From assembly GCF_029839275.1 (NCBI RefSeq), contig NZ_JAOCAH010000006.1:1-64000 (forward strand): 64,000 bases of DNA. The letters are read 5' to 3'. Positions 21,900 to 30,915 of the stretch are shown piece after piece. The position numbers and the translations under genes are program-made. Source of the stretch: Pseudomonas sp. GD03944. Its GTDB lineage: Bacteria; Pseudomonadota; Gammaproteobacteria; Pseudomonadales; Pseudomonadaceae. Below the pieces are notes generated by a model. It saw only the letters and a program-made list of their open reading frames with translations, had not been told where the DNA came from and did not search any database. Each line of letters starts with the position of its first letter. The stretch's first letter is position 1.

Positions 21900-23052
21900 A
21901 AGCTATTCGCCGCCCCTCGGCCACACCCTGCAGTTCGGTCTGCGCCATGAGTGCATCCACCACCTGGACCAGGGCCTCGCCGTGGCCGCGCCCGGCGTCC
22001 CGCGCCTGCTGGTAGGTGGCCAGCTGCGCCTCGGCGCTGCCGCCTTCCCGGGCCAGGGTGCGGGCGTGCTGCAGGGCCGGTTCGTCACCGCTGACGGTGT
22101 ACACCAGCACCTCCTGCAGGACGTTTTCCAGCCAGTCGGCGAAGGGCAGCGCACGCTGGGTGGCCGGGTCGATGAAGGCGCCGCGCAGGCCCTGGCGCTT
22201 GGCGCGCCAGCGATTTTCCAGGGTGATCACCCGGGTCATGGGGTCGTCCACCCAGTCCGGGCGCGGCGCATGCAAGGCATGGCTCACCATGGTGCGAAAC
22301 AGCCCGGCGATGCACAGCGCGTCGTCCAGCTGCGGGCAGGCATCGGCGATGCGCAGCTCCAGGGTCGGGTAGCGCACCGAGGGGCGGATGTTCCACCACA
22401 CGTCCGCTGAGGTGCGGATCGAGCCGGTGTCGAGCAGCAGCTGCACGTAGCGCTGGTACTCGGCGTCGTTGTCGAAATGGTCGGGAATGCCCATGCGCGG
22501 CCACTCGTCGCACACCGCCTGGCGGTAGCTCATCAGCCCGGACGGCTTGCCGGCCCAGAACGGTGACGAGGCACTGAGGCCCAGCAGCAACGGCAGCCAG
22601 GGCGTCACCCGGTTCATCGCGCGGATACGGTCGACGTCCTCCGGCACCCCGACATGCACGTGCAGCCCGGCCAGCACGCTGCGGCTGGCGACCATCTGGA
22701 AGTCATCGAACAGTTGCTGGTAGCGGGCCACGTCCGTGGGGCGCTGCTGCCGCCATTGGGCCAGGGGCTGGGTGCCGGCGGCCACCAGGCCGAGGCCGAA
22801 GTCGCGGGCCACCCGGGCCAGGGTGGTGCGGGCCTCGGCGAGGCACTCGCGGGCCTGGTCGAGGCTGTGCAGCACCGGCGTCACCACCTCGAACTGGGCA
22901 GCGAACATCTCGCGGGTGACCAGACTGCCCAGGGCCGCCTGGCAGGCCTCGGCGAAACCGGGCACGGGCGCATGGGGGATGCGGCGACTGGCGAGGTCGG
23001 TGAGGAAGTACTCCTCCTCGATGCCGAACGTAAGGCTGGAACGACTGGGCAT
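21898..23052 (-). CDS. ybdK: YbdK-type carboxylate-amine ligase (GCS2 family)
   Basis: 384-residue ATP-dependent ligase of the glutamate-cysteine ligase 2 family. It opens LTFGIEEEYFLTD, the typical first strand with acidic metal ligands, and has GLHVHVGVP in the core and SPFWAGKPSGLMSYRQ downstream. Family members can join glutamate to cysteine weakly; the real substrate of YbdK is not established. The ATG at 23052 is chosen because GGAAAGCGCC precedes it. Divergent from the haem-oxygenase-like gene, which suggests shared control. Confidence 0.9.
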   Translation of the reverse strand: MPSRSSLTFGIEEEYFLTDLASRRIPHAPVPGFAEACQAALGSLVTREMFAAQFEVVTPVLHSLDQARECLAEARTTLARVARDFGLGLVAAGTQPLAQWRQQRPTDVARYQQLFDDFQMVASRSVLAGLHVHVGVPEDVDRIRAMNRVTPWLPLLLGLSASSPFWAGKPSGLMSYRQAVCDEWPRMGIPDHFDNDAEYQRYVQLLLDTGSIRTSADVWWNIRPSVRYPTLELRIADACPQLDDALCIAGLFRTMVSHALHAPRPDWVDDPMTRVITLENRWRAKRQGLRGAFIDPATQRALPFADWLENVLQEVLVYTVSGDEPALQHARTLAREGGSAEAQLATYQQARDAGRGHGEALVQVVDALMAQTELQGVAEGRRIA

Positions 23053-23079
23053 GGCGCTTTCCTTCTGCGGGTCCTTGCT

Positions 23080-23107
23080 GTTGATGCCCGCCGTGGCGCC
23101 GGGGTTC
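23080..23107 (-). promoter_or_regulatory. Weak AlgU-like site before ybdK
   Basis: Minus strand GAACCC, 17 bases, TCAAC. The final -10 base does not fit, and it would start transcription only about 20 bases before the ATG, so it is weaker than the other sites. Confidence 0.2.
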
Positions 23108-23246
23108 AACCTGTCGGTGCGCTTCGCTTGGGGGCGAATTTAGGTGGAATCTTTTTTCCACGGCCCCTCTCTCAACCAAGAGGCACGGGGCCGGCCGGGA
23201 GGCGGCGCCCTGGTTGCCCGACACACCGGCCCTGGAGGTTTTGCCG

Positions 23247-24653
23247 ATGTCCATCCTCAGTCTTGTCGATACGTCCCACAGCAGCCGCAGCGCCTCCGTG
23301 CCCGCCGGCGGCCGGTGGCAATGCATTTACCGACACCTGCTGGCCGAACCCGTGGAGGGGCGCGACGCCGCCCGCGGCTTTCTCGAAGAATGCCTGGGCG
23401 AGGTCGCCGAGCTGCCCTGCGACCTGCCGGAGACCCCGGGCGAACTGCACGCCTGGTCCCTGCGCGGCGCCGAAGAGGTGACCGAACAATACGCCGCCTA
23501 CCTGCAGAGCCGTCGCGCCGGCGGCGGCCGCCTGTACTTCCACAACCGCGCCCATGCCCAGTATTTCCTGCGCAGCGTGGCGCCGACCAAGCTGGTGGAT
23601 GGCGCCTGGCTGTACGGCACCCTGCCGCACTGGCGCGACATGCGCGTGCAGCCTCTGGTGCGTACCTACCTGGAAGAGCTGGGCGACGGCGTGCCGGGGC
23701 AGAACCACGTGCTGCTCTACCGCCGCCTGCTGGCCGCCCAGGGCTGCGACGACCTGAGCGACCTGGACGATTCGCTGTACCTGCAGGGCGCGATCCAGCT
23801 CGCCCTCGGCCACCTGGCGGACGATTTCCTGCCGGAGGTCATCGGCTACAACCTGGGCTACGAGCAACTGCCCCTGCACCTGCTGATCAGCGCCTTCGAG
23901 CTGGAAGAACTGGGCATCGACCCGTACTACTTCCTGTTGCACGTCACCATCGACAACAGCGCCACCGGCCACGCGGCCAAGGCCGTGCGCGCGGTGCTGG
24001 ACAACCTGCCGCTGGTGGGCGATGCCACCGATTTCTACCGCCGGGTGAGCCTGGGCTACCGCCTCAACGACCTGGGCGTCAGCTCGCGCAGCGTCATCGC
24101 CGGGTTCGACCTGGAGACCGAAGTTCACGAGATGCTCGAACGCAAGCGCGCCGTGGCCGGCCAGGTGCATTCGGACTATTGCCGCATCGAGGGCCGCACG
24201 GTGAACCAGTGGCTGGCCTCTGCCGAGGGCATCGGCGGTTTCCTCGACGCCCTGCAGCGCCGGGGCTGGATCAGGCGCCACCAGGCCCCGGCGGACAGCC
24301 GCTTCTGGAGCCTGGTGCGCGGCGAAGGCGCGGCGATGTTCGGGGTGTTCAGCGCCTTCGAGCAGCAGCTCATCCATGACTGGATCGCCGGCGACTGGCT
24401 GAGCACCTCGGCCGAGCACAGCGTCGACAACCCGTTCCGCAAGCACCGGCCGCGGGCCGCCCTGTTGTCGGAACAGACCACCGCCACCCCGGGCAGCGAA
24501 CTGGAGCGCGAACAGCGCCTGCTGCGCGCCGAACTGCAGTGCCTGGACGCCGCCCAGCGCGAAGCGCGCCTGATCGAACTGCTGGCGCCGGTGCACCACG
24601 CCACGCCAGCGGGGCTGGCGGCCACCCGCACCTTTTCCGCGCTGGCTTACTGA
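23247..24653 (+). CDS. Iron-containing redox enzyme, haem-oxygenase-like di-iron family
   Basis: 468-residue protein. The centre (about 215-265) has the features of haem-oxygenase-like di-metal oxidases: NLGYEQLPLHLL supplies a Glu and His, and LLHVTIDNSATGHAAKA supplies His, Asp and His ligands. Such proteins use two irons and O2 for N-oxygenation, decarboxylation or similar chemistry (families of UndA, SznF, CADD). The N-terminal ~110 residues and the C-terminal ~150 are extensions without recognised motifs. The ATG at 23247 follows CTGGAGG. A methyltransferase gene begins 17 bases after the stop, surely in the same operon. Substrate unknown. Confidence 0.82.
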   Translation: MSILSLVDTSHSSRSASVPAGGRWQCIYRHLLAEPVEGRDAARGFLEECLGEVAELPCDLPETPGELHAWSLRGAEEVTEQYAAYLQSRRAGGGRLYFHNRAHAQYFLRSVAPTKLVDGAWLYGTLPHWRDMRVQPLVRTYLEELGDGVPGQNHVLLYRRLLAAQGCDDLSDLDDSLYLQGAIQLALGHLADDFLPEVIGYNLGYEQLPLHLLISAFELEELGIDPYYFLLHVTIDNSATGHAAKAVRAVLDNLPLVGDATDFYRRVSLGYRLNDLGVSSRSVIAGFDLETEVHEMLERKRAVAGQVHSDYCRIEGRTVNQWLASAEGIGGFLDALQRRGWIRRHQAPADSRFWSLVRGEGAAMFGVFSAFEQQLIHDWIAGDWLSTSAEHSVDNPFRKHRPRAALLSEQTTATPGSELEREQRLLRAELQCLDAAQREARLIELLAPVHHATPAGLAATRTFSALAY

Positions 24654-24670
24654 GACAGGAGCCCCTCGCC

Positions 24671-25618
24671 ATGCTCGCACCCACCTCGCCCGCCTCCGTC
24701 GCCCTGCTGAGCCTGGGTGCCTCGCTGCGGGCCCGCGGCTACCGCTTCACCACGCCCACCCCACTCACCCACCAGCGGGTCAACCAGCGCCCCGACAACC
24801 AGCAGGCACACACCCTGACCGACGTCTTCGGCTGGAGTCGGCCGTTCAGCCGCGCGGTGCTGGAGGACGAGCTGTTCGAGCTGATGTGCCAGGCCGAGGT
24901 GCTGGAGGCCCACGGCGAACAGTGGATCAGCCGGGTGCGCTGGTCGAGCCTGGGGGATGATCTGTTCGTTCACTCACGTTTTCCCACCACTGACGCCGAC
25001 GCGGTGTTCTTCGGCCCGGACACCTACCGCTTCGCCCGGGCGATTCGCGCTCACCTGCGTCAGGACACCCGCCCCGTGACCCGCATCGTCGATATCGGCT
25101 GCGGGGCCGGGCCCGGCGCCCTGACGGCGGCCCAGCTGCGCCCCGAAGCCGAAGTGCTGGCCCTGGACATCAACCCCCGGGCCCTGGCCTTTACCGCGGT
25201 GAATGCGCGGCTGGCCGGCTGTTTCAACCTGGCGGCCCGGCACAGCGATCTGCTGCGCAATGTCGACGGCGTCTTCGACCTGATCGTCGCCAATCCGCCC
25301 TACATGCTCGACCCGCAGCAACGCACCTACCGCCATGGCGGCGGTGCCCACGGCGCCGGGCTGTCGTTGCAGATATTCGATGCGGCCCTGGAGCGCCTGG
25401 CACCGGGCGGCACGCTGGTGCTCTACACCGGCGTGGCGATCTTCGACGGCGAAGACCCCTTCTTCGACGCCTTGCAGCCGTCGCTGGCCGACCTCGGCTG
25501 GGTCTGGGACTACGAGGAAATCGATCCGGACGTGTTTGGCGAGGAGCTGGAAAAACAGGCCTATGCGACGGCAGACCGTATAGCCTGCGTGGTGCTGCGC
25601 CTGACCCGCCCGCTCTGA
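24671..25618 (+). CDS. Class I SAM methyltransferase with NPPY motif
   Basis: 315-residue methyltransferase. Motif I is VDIGCGAGPGAL, followed by LALDINPRAL (acidic end of strand 2) and VANPPYML, the NPPY motif used by enzymes that methylate an amide or exocyclic amine (PrmC/HemK, RsmC, RlmG types). A GGGAHGAGLS loop follows. The N-terminal ~100 residues are an extra domain. Start chosen for ACAGGAG upstream. Its neighbour is a di-iron oxidase, so a small-molecule substrate is as likely as RNA or protein. Confidence 0.85.
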   Translation: MLAPTSPASVALLSLGASLRARGYRFTTPTPLTHQRVNQRPDNQQAHTLTDVFGWSRPFSRAVLEDELFELMCQAEVLEAHGEQWISRVRWSSLGDDLFVHSRFPTTDADAVFFGPDTYRFARAIRAHLRQDTRPVTRIVDIGCGAGPGALTAAQLRPEAEVLALDINPRALAFTAVNARLAGCFNLAARHSDLLRNVDGVFDLIVANPPYMLDPQQRTYRHGGGAHGAGLSLQIFDAALERLAPGGTLVLYTGVAIFDGEDPFFDALQPSLADLGWVWDYEEIDPDVFGEELEKQAYATADRIACVVLRLTRPL

Positions 25619-25648
25619 CCGCTGGCCATGCACAAGAAGGCCAGGCGC

Positions 25649-25741
25649 CTGTAGGAGCCGCGCCCCGCGGCGAATGGCGAGCACGACATGGATTCCATGG
25701 CGTGGCTGCAATCGTTTCGCGCCGAGGGCGACGCTCCTACA
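25649..25741. repeat. REP-like inverted repeat pair
   Basis: CTGTAGGAGCCGCG at the left and GCGACGCTCCTACA at the right are inverted and flank a core with CCGCGGCGAA / TTTCGCGCC elements. This is the pattern of intergenic REP/REPIN elements in pseudomonads. Lies after the methyltransferase stop. Confidence 0.65.
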
Positions 25742-25794
25742 CCCTAGCCTCGGAACAACCTCTTGCAGACGATATCCGCGGTTTCACGCCCAGA

Positions 25795-25831
25795 AAATGC
25801 CGCTTTCCCACAGAAAGGAAAGCGGCATTTC
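25795..25831. terminator. Strong 14-bp stem terminator
   Basis: AAATGCCGCTTTCC / GGAAAGCGGCATTT, perfect 14-base stem with an 8-base loop, A-rich on one side and T-rich on the other. Placed to stop both the methyltransferase operon and, reading the other way, the hemerythrin gene. Confidence 0.8.
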
Positions 25832-25891
25832 TTACGTGGTGATCAGCACCAGCTCGATGAGCGGCTTTCTTGTGCCGAGGCCAGGCGTTGG

Positions 25892-26362
25892 CTAGGCCGC
25901 CTCGGCCTCCCGGCCTTGCTTCATGGATTTCTGCAGGGTTTCCATTTCCTGGCCCAGCTCCAGGAGCTTCTGTTTGCCCAGCAGCTTGCGCGCCTGGGGA
26001 AACATGTCGCTCTCCTCCTCTTCGATATGGTGCTCCAGCAGTTCCTTGAGCACCTTGACCCGCCCGGAGAACTCGAGGGAGGACGGCGAAGTTTCCTTGA
26101 TGTCCGGCAGTACCAGGGAATCCACCGCGCGGTGCTCTTCCTTGGCTTCGCTGGTGAGTATGACTTCATCTTTCTCGCCGGCCGCCTTGAACGCCGGGTA
26201 GAAGATCTGTTCTTCGATCGCGGTGTGTACCTGCAACTCGAGTTCGATCTTCTGCAACAGTTTCTTGCGTGTCTGAACCGCCCGCTCGGAGGTGTCCGTC
26301 AGGCGGGTCAACAATGTCTTCACGGTTTCGTGGTCTTTCTTCAGTAATTCGATGGCATCCAT
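25892..26362 (-). CDS. Hemerythrin HHE-domain protein
   Basis: 156-residue four-helix protein with a di-iron hemerythrin pattern: KKDHETV (His11), HTAIEEQIFYPA, EEHRAVDSL and EHHIEEEESDMFP. Such proteins bind oxygen, nitric oxide or handle iron. The start at 26362 is chosen because GAGGAACGCC lies before it; the ATG 15 bases upstream contains that ribosome site. The C terminus is a long charged helix. Neighbouring KGG stress gene is separated by a terminator. Confidence 0.88.
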   Translation of the reverse strand: MDAIELLKKDHETVKTLLTRLTDTSERAVQTRKKLLQKIELELQVHTAIEEQIFYPAFKAAGEKDEVILTSEAKEEHRAVDSLVLPDIKETSPSSLEFSGRVKVLKELLEHHIEEEESDMFPQARKLLGKQKLLELGQEMETLQKSMKQGREAEAA

Positions 26363-26418
26363 CGCGGCGTTCCTCATCGATAAACCAATCCGGTTGTTCT
26401 TTTTAAGTTTCTCCAAAC

Positions 26419-26443
26419 AAAAGCCCGCCGAAGCGGGCTTTTG
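26419..26443 (-). terminator. Terminator after the KGG gene
   Basis: AAAGCCCGC-TTCG-GCGGGCTTT followed by TGTTT on the minus strand; 9-base stem with a stable TTCG loop. Ten bases beyond the KGG stop codon. Confidence 0.8.
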
Positions 26444-26452
26444 TTATGCGGC

Positions 26453-26623
26453 CTACTGGTTGCGGCCGCCGTGGCTGTTCTGCCCCCCTTTACGTCCGGC
26501 TTCGGAAGCCTTCTCGCGATCCTTCGCAAAGTTACCGCCACTGTTCTGACCGCCTTTGCGCCCTGCTTCCGACGCTTTTTCGCGATCGTTGGAGAAATTA
26601 CCTGGGTTGTTATTACCAGCCAT
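26453..26623 (-). CDS. KGG-motif general stress peptide
   Basis: 56-residue hydrophilic protein, too short for most gene callers: starts MAGNNNPGNFSNDREK and contains two copies of the GsiB/YciG stress repeat (N-F-x-x-D-R-E-K-A-S-E-A-G-R-K-G-G-Q-N-S) at about 9-28 and 31-50. Such peptides are hydrophilins made in stationary phase or desiccation. ATG is preceded by AGGAGTTTCTATT. A homologue lies near glgP in P. aeruginosa as I recall. Confidence 0.9.
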   Translation of the reverse strand: MAGNNNPGNFSNDREKASEAGRKGGQNSGGNFAKDREKASEAGRKGGQNSHGGRNQ

Positions 26624-26974
26624 AATAGAAACTCCTGTTACTGAGTGCGCAGAAGCTGGATTGCCTCCACATAGAATGAGGCAGCACCCCCTTACAGTTG
26701 TTCAGCAAATTTTTTCACTTTTTCATGCTCTTTTTTTGCAATATCACAATGCAACTCAAACGCCAGTAAGCACCTGATAACTGGCCACTATCGTGATAAC
26801 GAAATGACAGCCTTACTTAGAACCTGGCCACCAAGAAACAACAACTTAACGTTATATAAAACCGCACTCGCCAGTAAGCGAAGCGGCACTTTCTTGTGCA
26901 CTTCATATAAAAAGAAAAACCAACTAGAACGATAAAGCCTGCCGCCGTGAGTGGGTGATCACGGCGACGGGGGC
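26624..26974. other. 351-base AT-richer intergenic region
   Basis: No gene is seen between the KGG start and the pyruvate-oxidase-like stop. The stretch is clearly AT-richer than its surroundings, contains CGCCAGTAAGC twice (about 26761 and 26870) and a possible stop hairpin GCCGTGA / TCACGGC at 26945-26965 for the downstream minus-strand gene. It must hold the KGG promoter. Confidence 0.6.
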
Positions 26975-28732
26975 TCAGGGCTTGAGCAGGGTCAGCGCCG
27001 GTTCCCGGTTCAGGGATTCACGCAGTTGCTCGGCACCGGGGGTGCCCTGGCGGATGGCGCTGTGCAGGTTACGCACGTAAAGCTCGTTGCGCTTGGGTGG
27101 CAGCAATGGCTCGTTGGGGTCGACCACCGCCTCGATCAGCCCGGCGCCGGGGTGGGCCAGGCATTGTTCGACCACCGCTTCGCTGTGCGCCGGGTCTTCC
27201 AGGCGCCAGCTGCGAATGCCGCAGGCCTCCGCCACCTGGGCGAAGTCGATGGGGGTCAGCTCGCACTCGGTTTCCGGGTTGCCGAGGAACATCATCTGCT
27301 CCCACTTGATCTGCCCGAGGGTGTTGTTCTTGATCACCACGATCTTGATCGGCAACTGGTAGCGGGTGATGGTCACCAGTTCGCCCATCAGCATGCTCAA
27401 GCCACCATCGCCACAGAAGGCCACCACCTGCCGCCCCGGGTGCACCAGCGCCGCCGCGATGGCGTAGGGCACCGCGCAGCCCATGGAGGCCATCAGCCCG
27501 GAGCCGCCGTAGCGCTGGCCGGCCTTGGCCTCCAGGTAGCGAGCCATGAGCCCGGTGTTGTGCCCGGAATCCCACACCACCACGGCGTCGTCGCGCAGAC
27601 GGTCGCCCATGTCGCGCACCACCCGCCCGGGCGGCATGGGGATCACGTTGCGCCCGCAGGAGGTGCGCAACACGTCGCGCCATTCGCCGTACAGCTGCTG
27701 CGTCTGTTCGAGGAATGACCGGTCCGCCTTGCGCTGCACCCGCTCCAGCAGCACGCGCAGGGTTTCCCGGGCATCGCCGGCCAGCCCGACCTCCGCCGGG
27801 AAGCGGATGCCGATGCGCGTCGGGTCCCTGTCGATCTGCACGCCGCGGGCCTGGTCCGGATGGGGGTAGTACTCGATGTAGGGAAAGGTCGAGCCGACGA
27901 TCAGCAGCGTGTCGCAATGCTCCAGGGCAATCTGGCTCGGGCGCGTGCCCAGCAGGCCGACGCCGCCGGTGGTCAGCGGGTGGTCATCGGCCAGCAGGCC
28001 CTTGCCGAGCAGCGCCTTGATGATCGGTGCGCCCAGCCGCTCGGCGATCTCCACCAGTTCGTCCACGGCTTCCAGCGCGCCCTGCCCGGCCAGGATCGCC
28101 ACTCGCTGGCCGGCGTTGAGCAGCTCGGCCGCCCGCTCGATGCCGTCCTGGGCCGCCGCACGGGGCGCCTCGGCCATCGTCATCGACACATGGTGCTGGA
28201 CGTTGCGCGGCGAGGGGCTGTCTTCGTCTTCGGGGTCTTCCTGCACGTCCGCCGGCAGCGCCAGGTGCGCCACGCCCCGCTCGCTCAGGGCATGCCGGCA
28301 CGCCAGGGTGGTGGCGTTCTCCACGTGGCGCACGCCGGTGACGCGTGCGGTGTAGGCCGCCACGTCCATGAACAGCTTGGAGTGGTCGATGTCCTGCTGG
28401 GTGAAGGTGTCGGACAGGTCGTGGAACGGCGAGCCGGTGATGGCGATCACCGGGGCCCGGTCGAACTTGGCGTCGTACAGCCCGGTCAGCAGGTGCGTGC
28501 CGCCTGGGCCGGTGGTGGCCAGGCAACAGCCCAGGCGCCCGGTGAACTTGGCATGGGCCACGGCGGCGAAGGCGGCGGATTCCTCGTGACGCACCTGGAT
28601 GAAACGCAGCCCCTCGTGGGTACGAATGGACTCCATGATGCCGTTGATGCCATCACCCGGCAGGCCGTAGATCGTGTCGACGCCGAACGCCATCAGCGTG
28701 TCGATCAGGATGTCTGCACCGTTGCGTACCAT
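26975..28732 (-). CDS. Thiamine-diphosphate enzyme, pyruvate oxidase/dehydrogenase (quinone)-like
   Basis: 585-residue TPP enzyme. The N-terminal PYR domain has the catalytic Glu in VRHEESAAF, a central domain runs about 190-330, and the C-terminal PP domain carries GDGGLSMLMGELVT...NN, the TPP/Mg motif. The layout fits PoxB-type pyruvate oxidase or acetolactate-synthase-like enzymes; it lacks a clear C-terminal lipid-binding helix, so membrane quinone use is not certain. Poor match at the ribosome site (AGGAGAACA) still acceptable. Likely stationary-phase carbon metabolism, inferred from its neighbourhood. Confidence 0.86.
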   Translation of the reverse strand: MVRNGADILIDTLMAFGVDTIYGLPGDGINGIMESIRTHEGLRFIQVRHEESAAFAAVAHAKFTGRLGCCLATTGPGGTHLLTGLYDAKFDRAPVIAITGSPFHDLSDTFTQQDIDHSKLFMDVAAYTARVTGVRHVENATTLACRHALSERGVAHLALPADVQEDPEDEDSPSPRNVQHHVSMTMAEAPRAAAQDGIERAAELLNAGQRVAILAGQGALEAVDELVEIAERLGAPIIKALLGKGLLADDHPLTTGGVGLLGTRPSQIALEHCDTLLIVGSTFPYIEYYPHPDQARGVQIDRDPTRIGIRFPAEVGLAGDARETLRVLLERVQRKADRSFLEQTQQLYGEWRDVLRTSCGRNVIPMPPGRVVRDMGDRLRDDAVVVWDSGHNTGLMARYLEAKAGQRYGGSGLMASMGCAVPYAIAAALVHPGRQVVAFCGDGGLSMLMGELVTITRYQLPIKIVVIKNNTLGQIKWEQMMFLGNPETECELTPIDFAQVAEACGIRSWRLEDPAHSEAVVEQCLAHPGAGLIEAVVDPNEPLLPPKRNELYVRNLHSAIRQGTPGAEQLRESLNREPALTLLKP

Positions 28733-28822
28733 TGTCTGTTCTCCTCGGCCGCCGGCGAGCAGAAAGGAACGCCGTGGGTGGCCGGTTCGTCATGTCGCGA
28801 AAAACGCTGGGACGTCGGGACA

Positions 28823-28842
28823 GGCTGGCTTTGATGCCAGCC
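28823..28842. terminator. Hairpin after the SDR gene
   Basis: GGCTGGC / GCCAGCC with a 6-base loop, 45 bases beyond the SDR stop. No T-tract on either strand, so only weak evidence for termination. Confidence 0.3.
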
Positions 28843-28886
28843 CAAAAGCGGCGCAGCACAGCGCTGCGTGCAGCGGGAAGCGAGGG

Positions 28887-29744
28887 TCAGCCGTTGACCA
28901 CGCTACCGCCGTTCACATGGAGCATCTGGCCGGTGACATAGGACGCATCGTTGCTGGCCAGGTAAACGAAGGCCGGCGCCACTTCCGACGGCTGTCCCGG
29001 ACGCCCCATGGGCGTGTCGGAGCCGAAGGTGGCGACCTTCTCGGCGCTGAACGTCGACGGAATCAGCGGGGTCCAGATCGGCCCCGGCGCCACGCCGTTG
29101 ACCCGGATGCCCTTGGGCGCCAGGTTGATCGACAGCGAGCGGGTGAACGAGGTGATCGCGCCCTTGGTCGAGGAATAGTCCAGCAGCATCGGGTTGCCTT
29201 TATAGGCGGTGATCGAGCTGGTGTTGATGATGCTCGACCCCGGCTGCAGGTGCGCCAGGGCCACCTTGGTCAGCTGGAACATGGCGAAGATGTTGGTGCG
29301 GAAGGTCTGCTCCCAGGTGCTCTGGTCCAGGTCTTCCAGGTTCTTCTCGGGGTGCTGCTCGCCAGCGTTGTTGACCAGGATGTCGAGGCGCCCCCACTTG
29401 GCGATCACCTCGTCGACGATGTGCTGGCAGAAGCCGGCATCGGCCACGTCACCAGCCAGGGCGATGGCCTGACCGCCGTGGCTGGCGACTTCGGCCAGGG
29501 TCTTGTTGGCGTCCTCGTCCTCGTTAAGGTAGACCAGCGCCACATGGGCGCCTTCGAGGGCATAGTGCACGGCCACGGCGCGGCCGATGCCGCTGTCGCC
29601 GCCGGTGATGATCGCCACCTTTCCGGCCAGCTTATCGGCAGCCCGGTAGGTGCTGGCCAGGTAGATCGGCTGCGGGTTCATGTCCTGTTCCCGGCCGGGT
29701 TGCTGGTTTTGGTGCTGGGCCGGCAAGGTTTCTTGGCCATCCAT
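28887..29744 (-). CDS. Short-chain dehydrogenase/reductase with N-terminal extension
   Basis: 285-residue classical SDR. TGGDSGIGRAVA is the NAD(P) loop at about 49-60, NNAG lies near 132, and the YSSTKGA motif gives the catalytic Tyr-Lys. It has the ~40-residue hydrophilic N-terminal extension seen in the YghA/YhdG-type group (PAQHQNQQPGREQDMNPQP). The start at 29744 has AGGAGGACC ahead. Substrate unknown; these proteins are commonly induced by general stress in pseudomonads. Confidence 0.88.
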   Translation of the reverse strand: MDGQETLPAQHQNQQPGREQDMNPQPIYLASTYRAADKLAGKVAIITGGDSGIGRAVAVHYALEGAHVALVYLNEDEDANKTLAEVASHGGQAIALAGDVADAGFCQHIVDEVIAKWGRLDILVNNAGEQHPEKNLEDLDQSTWEQTFRTNIFAMFQLTKVALAHLQPGSSIINTSSITAYKGNPMLLDYSSTKGAITSFTRSLSINLAPKGIRVNGVAPGPIWTPLIPSTFSAEKVATFGSDTPMGRPGQPSEVAPAFVYLASNDASYVTGQMLHVNGGSVVNG

Positions 29745-29865
29745 CGTGCGGTCCTCCTGAGTAAAGGCAGCGCGTGGCTGCAATGAGGCCTGGGCGGCGC
29801 GGCCGGCCGGCGGCACCTGCGGGTGCACGCCGACGGCAAGGGCGAAGGCCGTAGCGGCCGGTTCG

Positions 29866-30783
29866 CTACACGGCTTCCAGGCGCGGGCTCTTGGCATCGG
29901 CGCTGAGGGCTTCGGCGGCAGGGGCTACTGCCGCACCGGCCTCAGGGGCCTTTTTCTTGGCCTTGTAGATGTTCTCGAAGCAGAAGTTGGTGGCCTCGAC
30001 GTAGCCCTCGGCGGAGCCGCAGTCGAAGCGCTGGCCCTTGAACTTGTAGGCCAGCACACAGCCCTGCTTGGCCTGCTTCATCAGGGCATCGGTGATCTGG
30101 ATCTCGCCGCCCTTGCCCGGCTCGGTCTGCTCGATCAGGGCGAAGATGTCCGGCGTCAGGATGTAGCGGCCGATGATGGCGAGGTTGGACGGCGCGTCTT
30201 CCGGCTGGGGTTTTTCCACCATGTTCTCGATGCGGAACACGTCGTCGCGGATCGCTTCACCGGCGATCACCCCGTACTTGTGGGTTTCCTCCGGGGGCAC
30301 TTCCTGGATCGCCACGATGGAGCAGCGGAACTGCTCGTAGAGCTTGACCATCTGCGCCAGCACGCCGTCGCCGTCGAGGTTGATGCACAGGTCATCGGCC
30401 AGCACCACGGCGAAGGCTTCGTCGCCGATCAGCGGCCGGCCGGTGAGGATCGCGTGGCCCAGGCCCTTCATTTCCACCTGGCGGGTGTAGGAGAAGGTGC
30501 AGTTGTCGATCAGGTGGCGAATACCGCTCAGGGATTTTTCCTTGCCGGTATTGGAAATCTCGTGTTCCAGCTCGTAGCTGATGTCGAAGTGGTCTTCCAG
30601 CGCGCGCTTGCCGCGCCCGGTGACCACGGCAATCTGCGTCAGGCCCGCCTCGAACGCCTCTTCGACACCGTATTGGATCAGCGGTGTATTGACGACCGGC
30701 AGCATCTCCTTCGGCATCGACTTGGTAGCCGGCAAAAAGCGAGTTCCGTATCCAGCTGCGGGGAAAAGGCATTTCTTGATCAT
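29866..30783 (-). CDS. galU: UTP-glucose-1-phosphate uridylyltransferase, paralogue with C-terminal tail
   Basis: 305-residue enzyme making UDP-glucose. The pyrophosphorylase signature PAAGYGTRFLPATK lies at residues 8-21 and VEKP and ADDL motifs follow. It is very similar to the second GalU in the window (56392-57231) but carries about 25 extra residues at the C terminus, rich in Ala and Glu (APEAGAAVAPAAEALSADAK). No ugd is next to it. UDP-glucose supply for a stress glucan or envelope polymer is plausible, not shown. Confidence 0.93.
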   Translation of the reverse strand: MIKKCLFPAAGYGTRFLPATKSMPKEMLPVVNTPLIQYGVEEAFEAGLTQIAVVTGRGKRALEDHFDISYELEHEISNTGKEKSLSGIRHLIDNCTFSYTRQVEMKGLGHAILTGRPLIGDEAFAVVLADDLCINLDGDGVLAQMVKLYEQFRCSIVAIQEVPPEETHKYGVIAGEAIRDDVFRIENMVEKPQPEDAPSNLAIIGRYILTPDIFALIEQTEPGKGGEIQITDALMKQAKQGCVLAYKFKGQRFDCGSAEGYVEATNFCFENIYKAKKKAPEAGAAVAPAAEALSADAKSPRLEAV

Positions 30784-30915
30784 GGGAAAGCACACCGTAG
30801 TGAGTGAAGTCAGGTACTAGAAGCTGACCCTGAGCCGGTGACGCCAGTTCAAGAAATTTTCTCTTTCTGTTTCAAAGTTTTGGCAACAAGCGGCGCGAAT
30901 GGCCGCTGAACGCGA

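Noticed and set aside
28887..29744. Longer SDR starting at 29897
   Set aside because: Internal ATG at 29744 has an ideal AGGAGG site; the upstream 51 codons show no family match.
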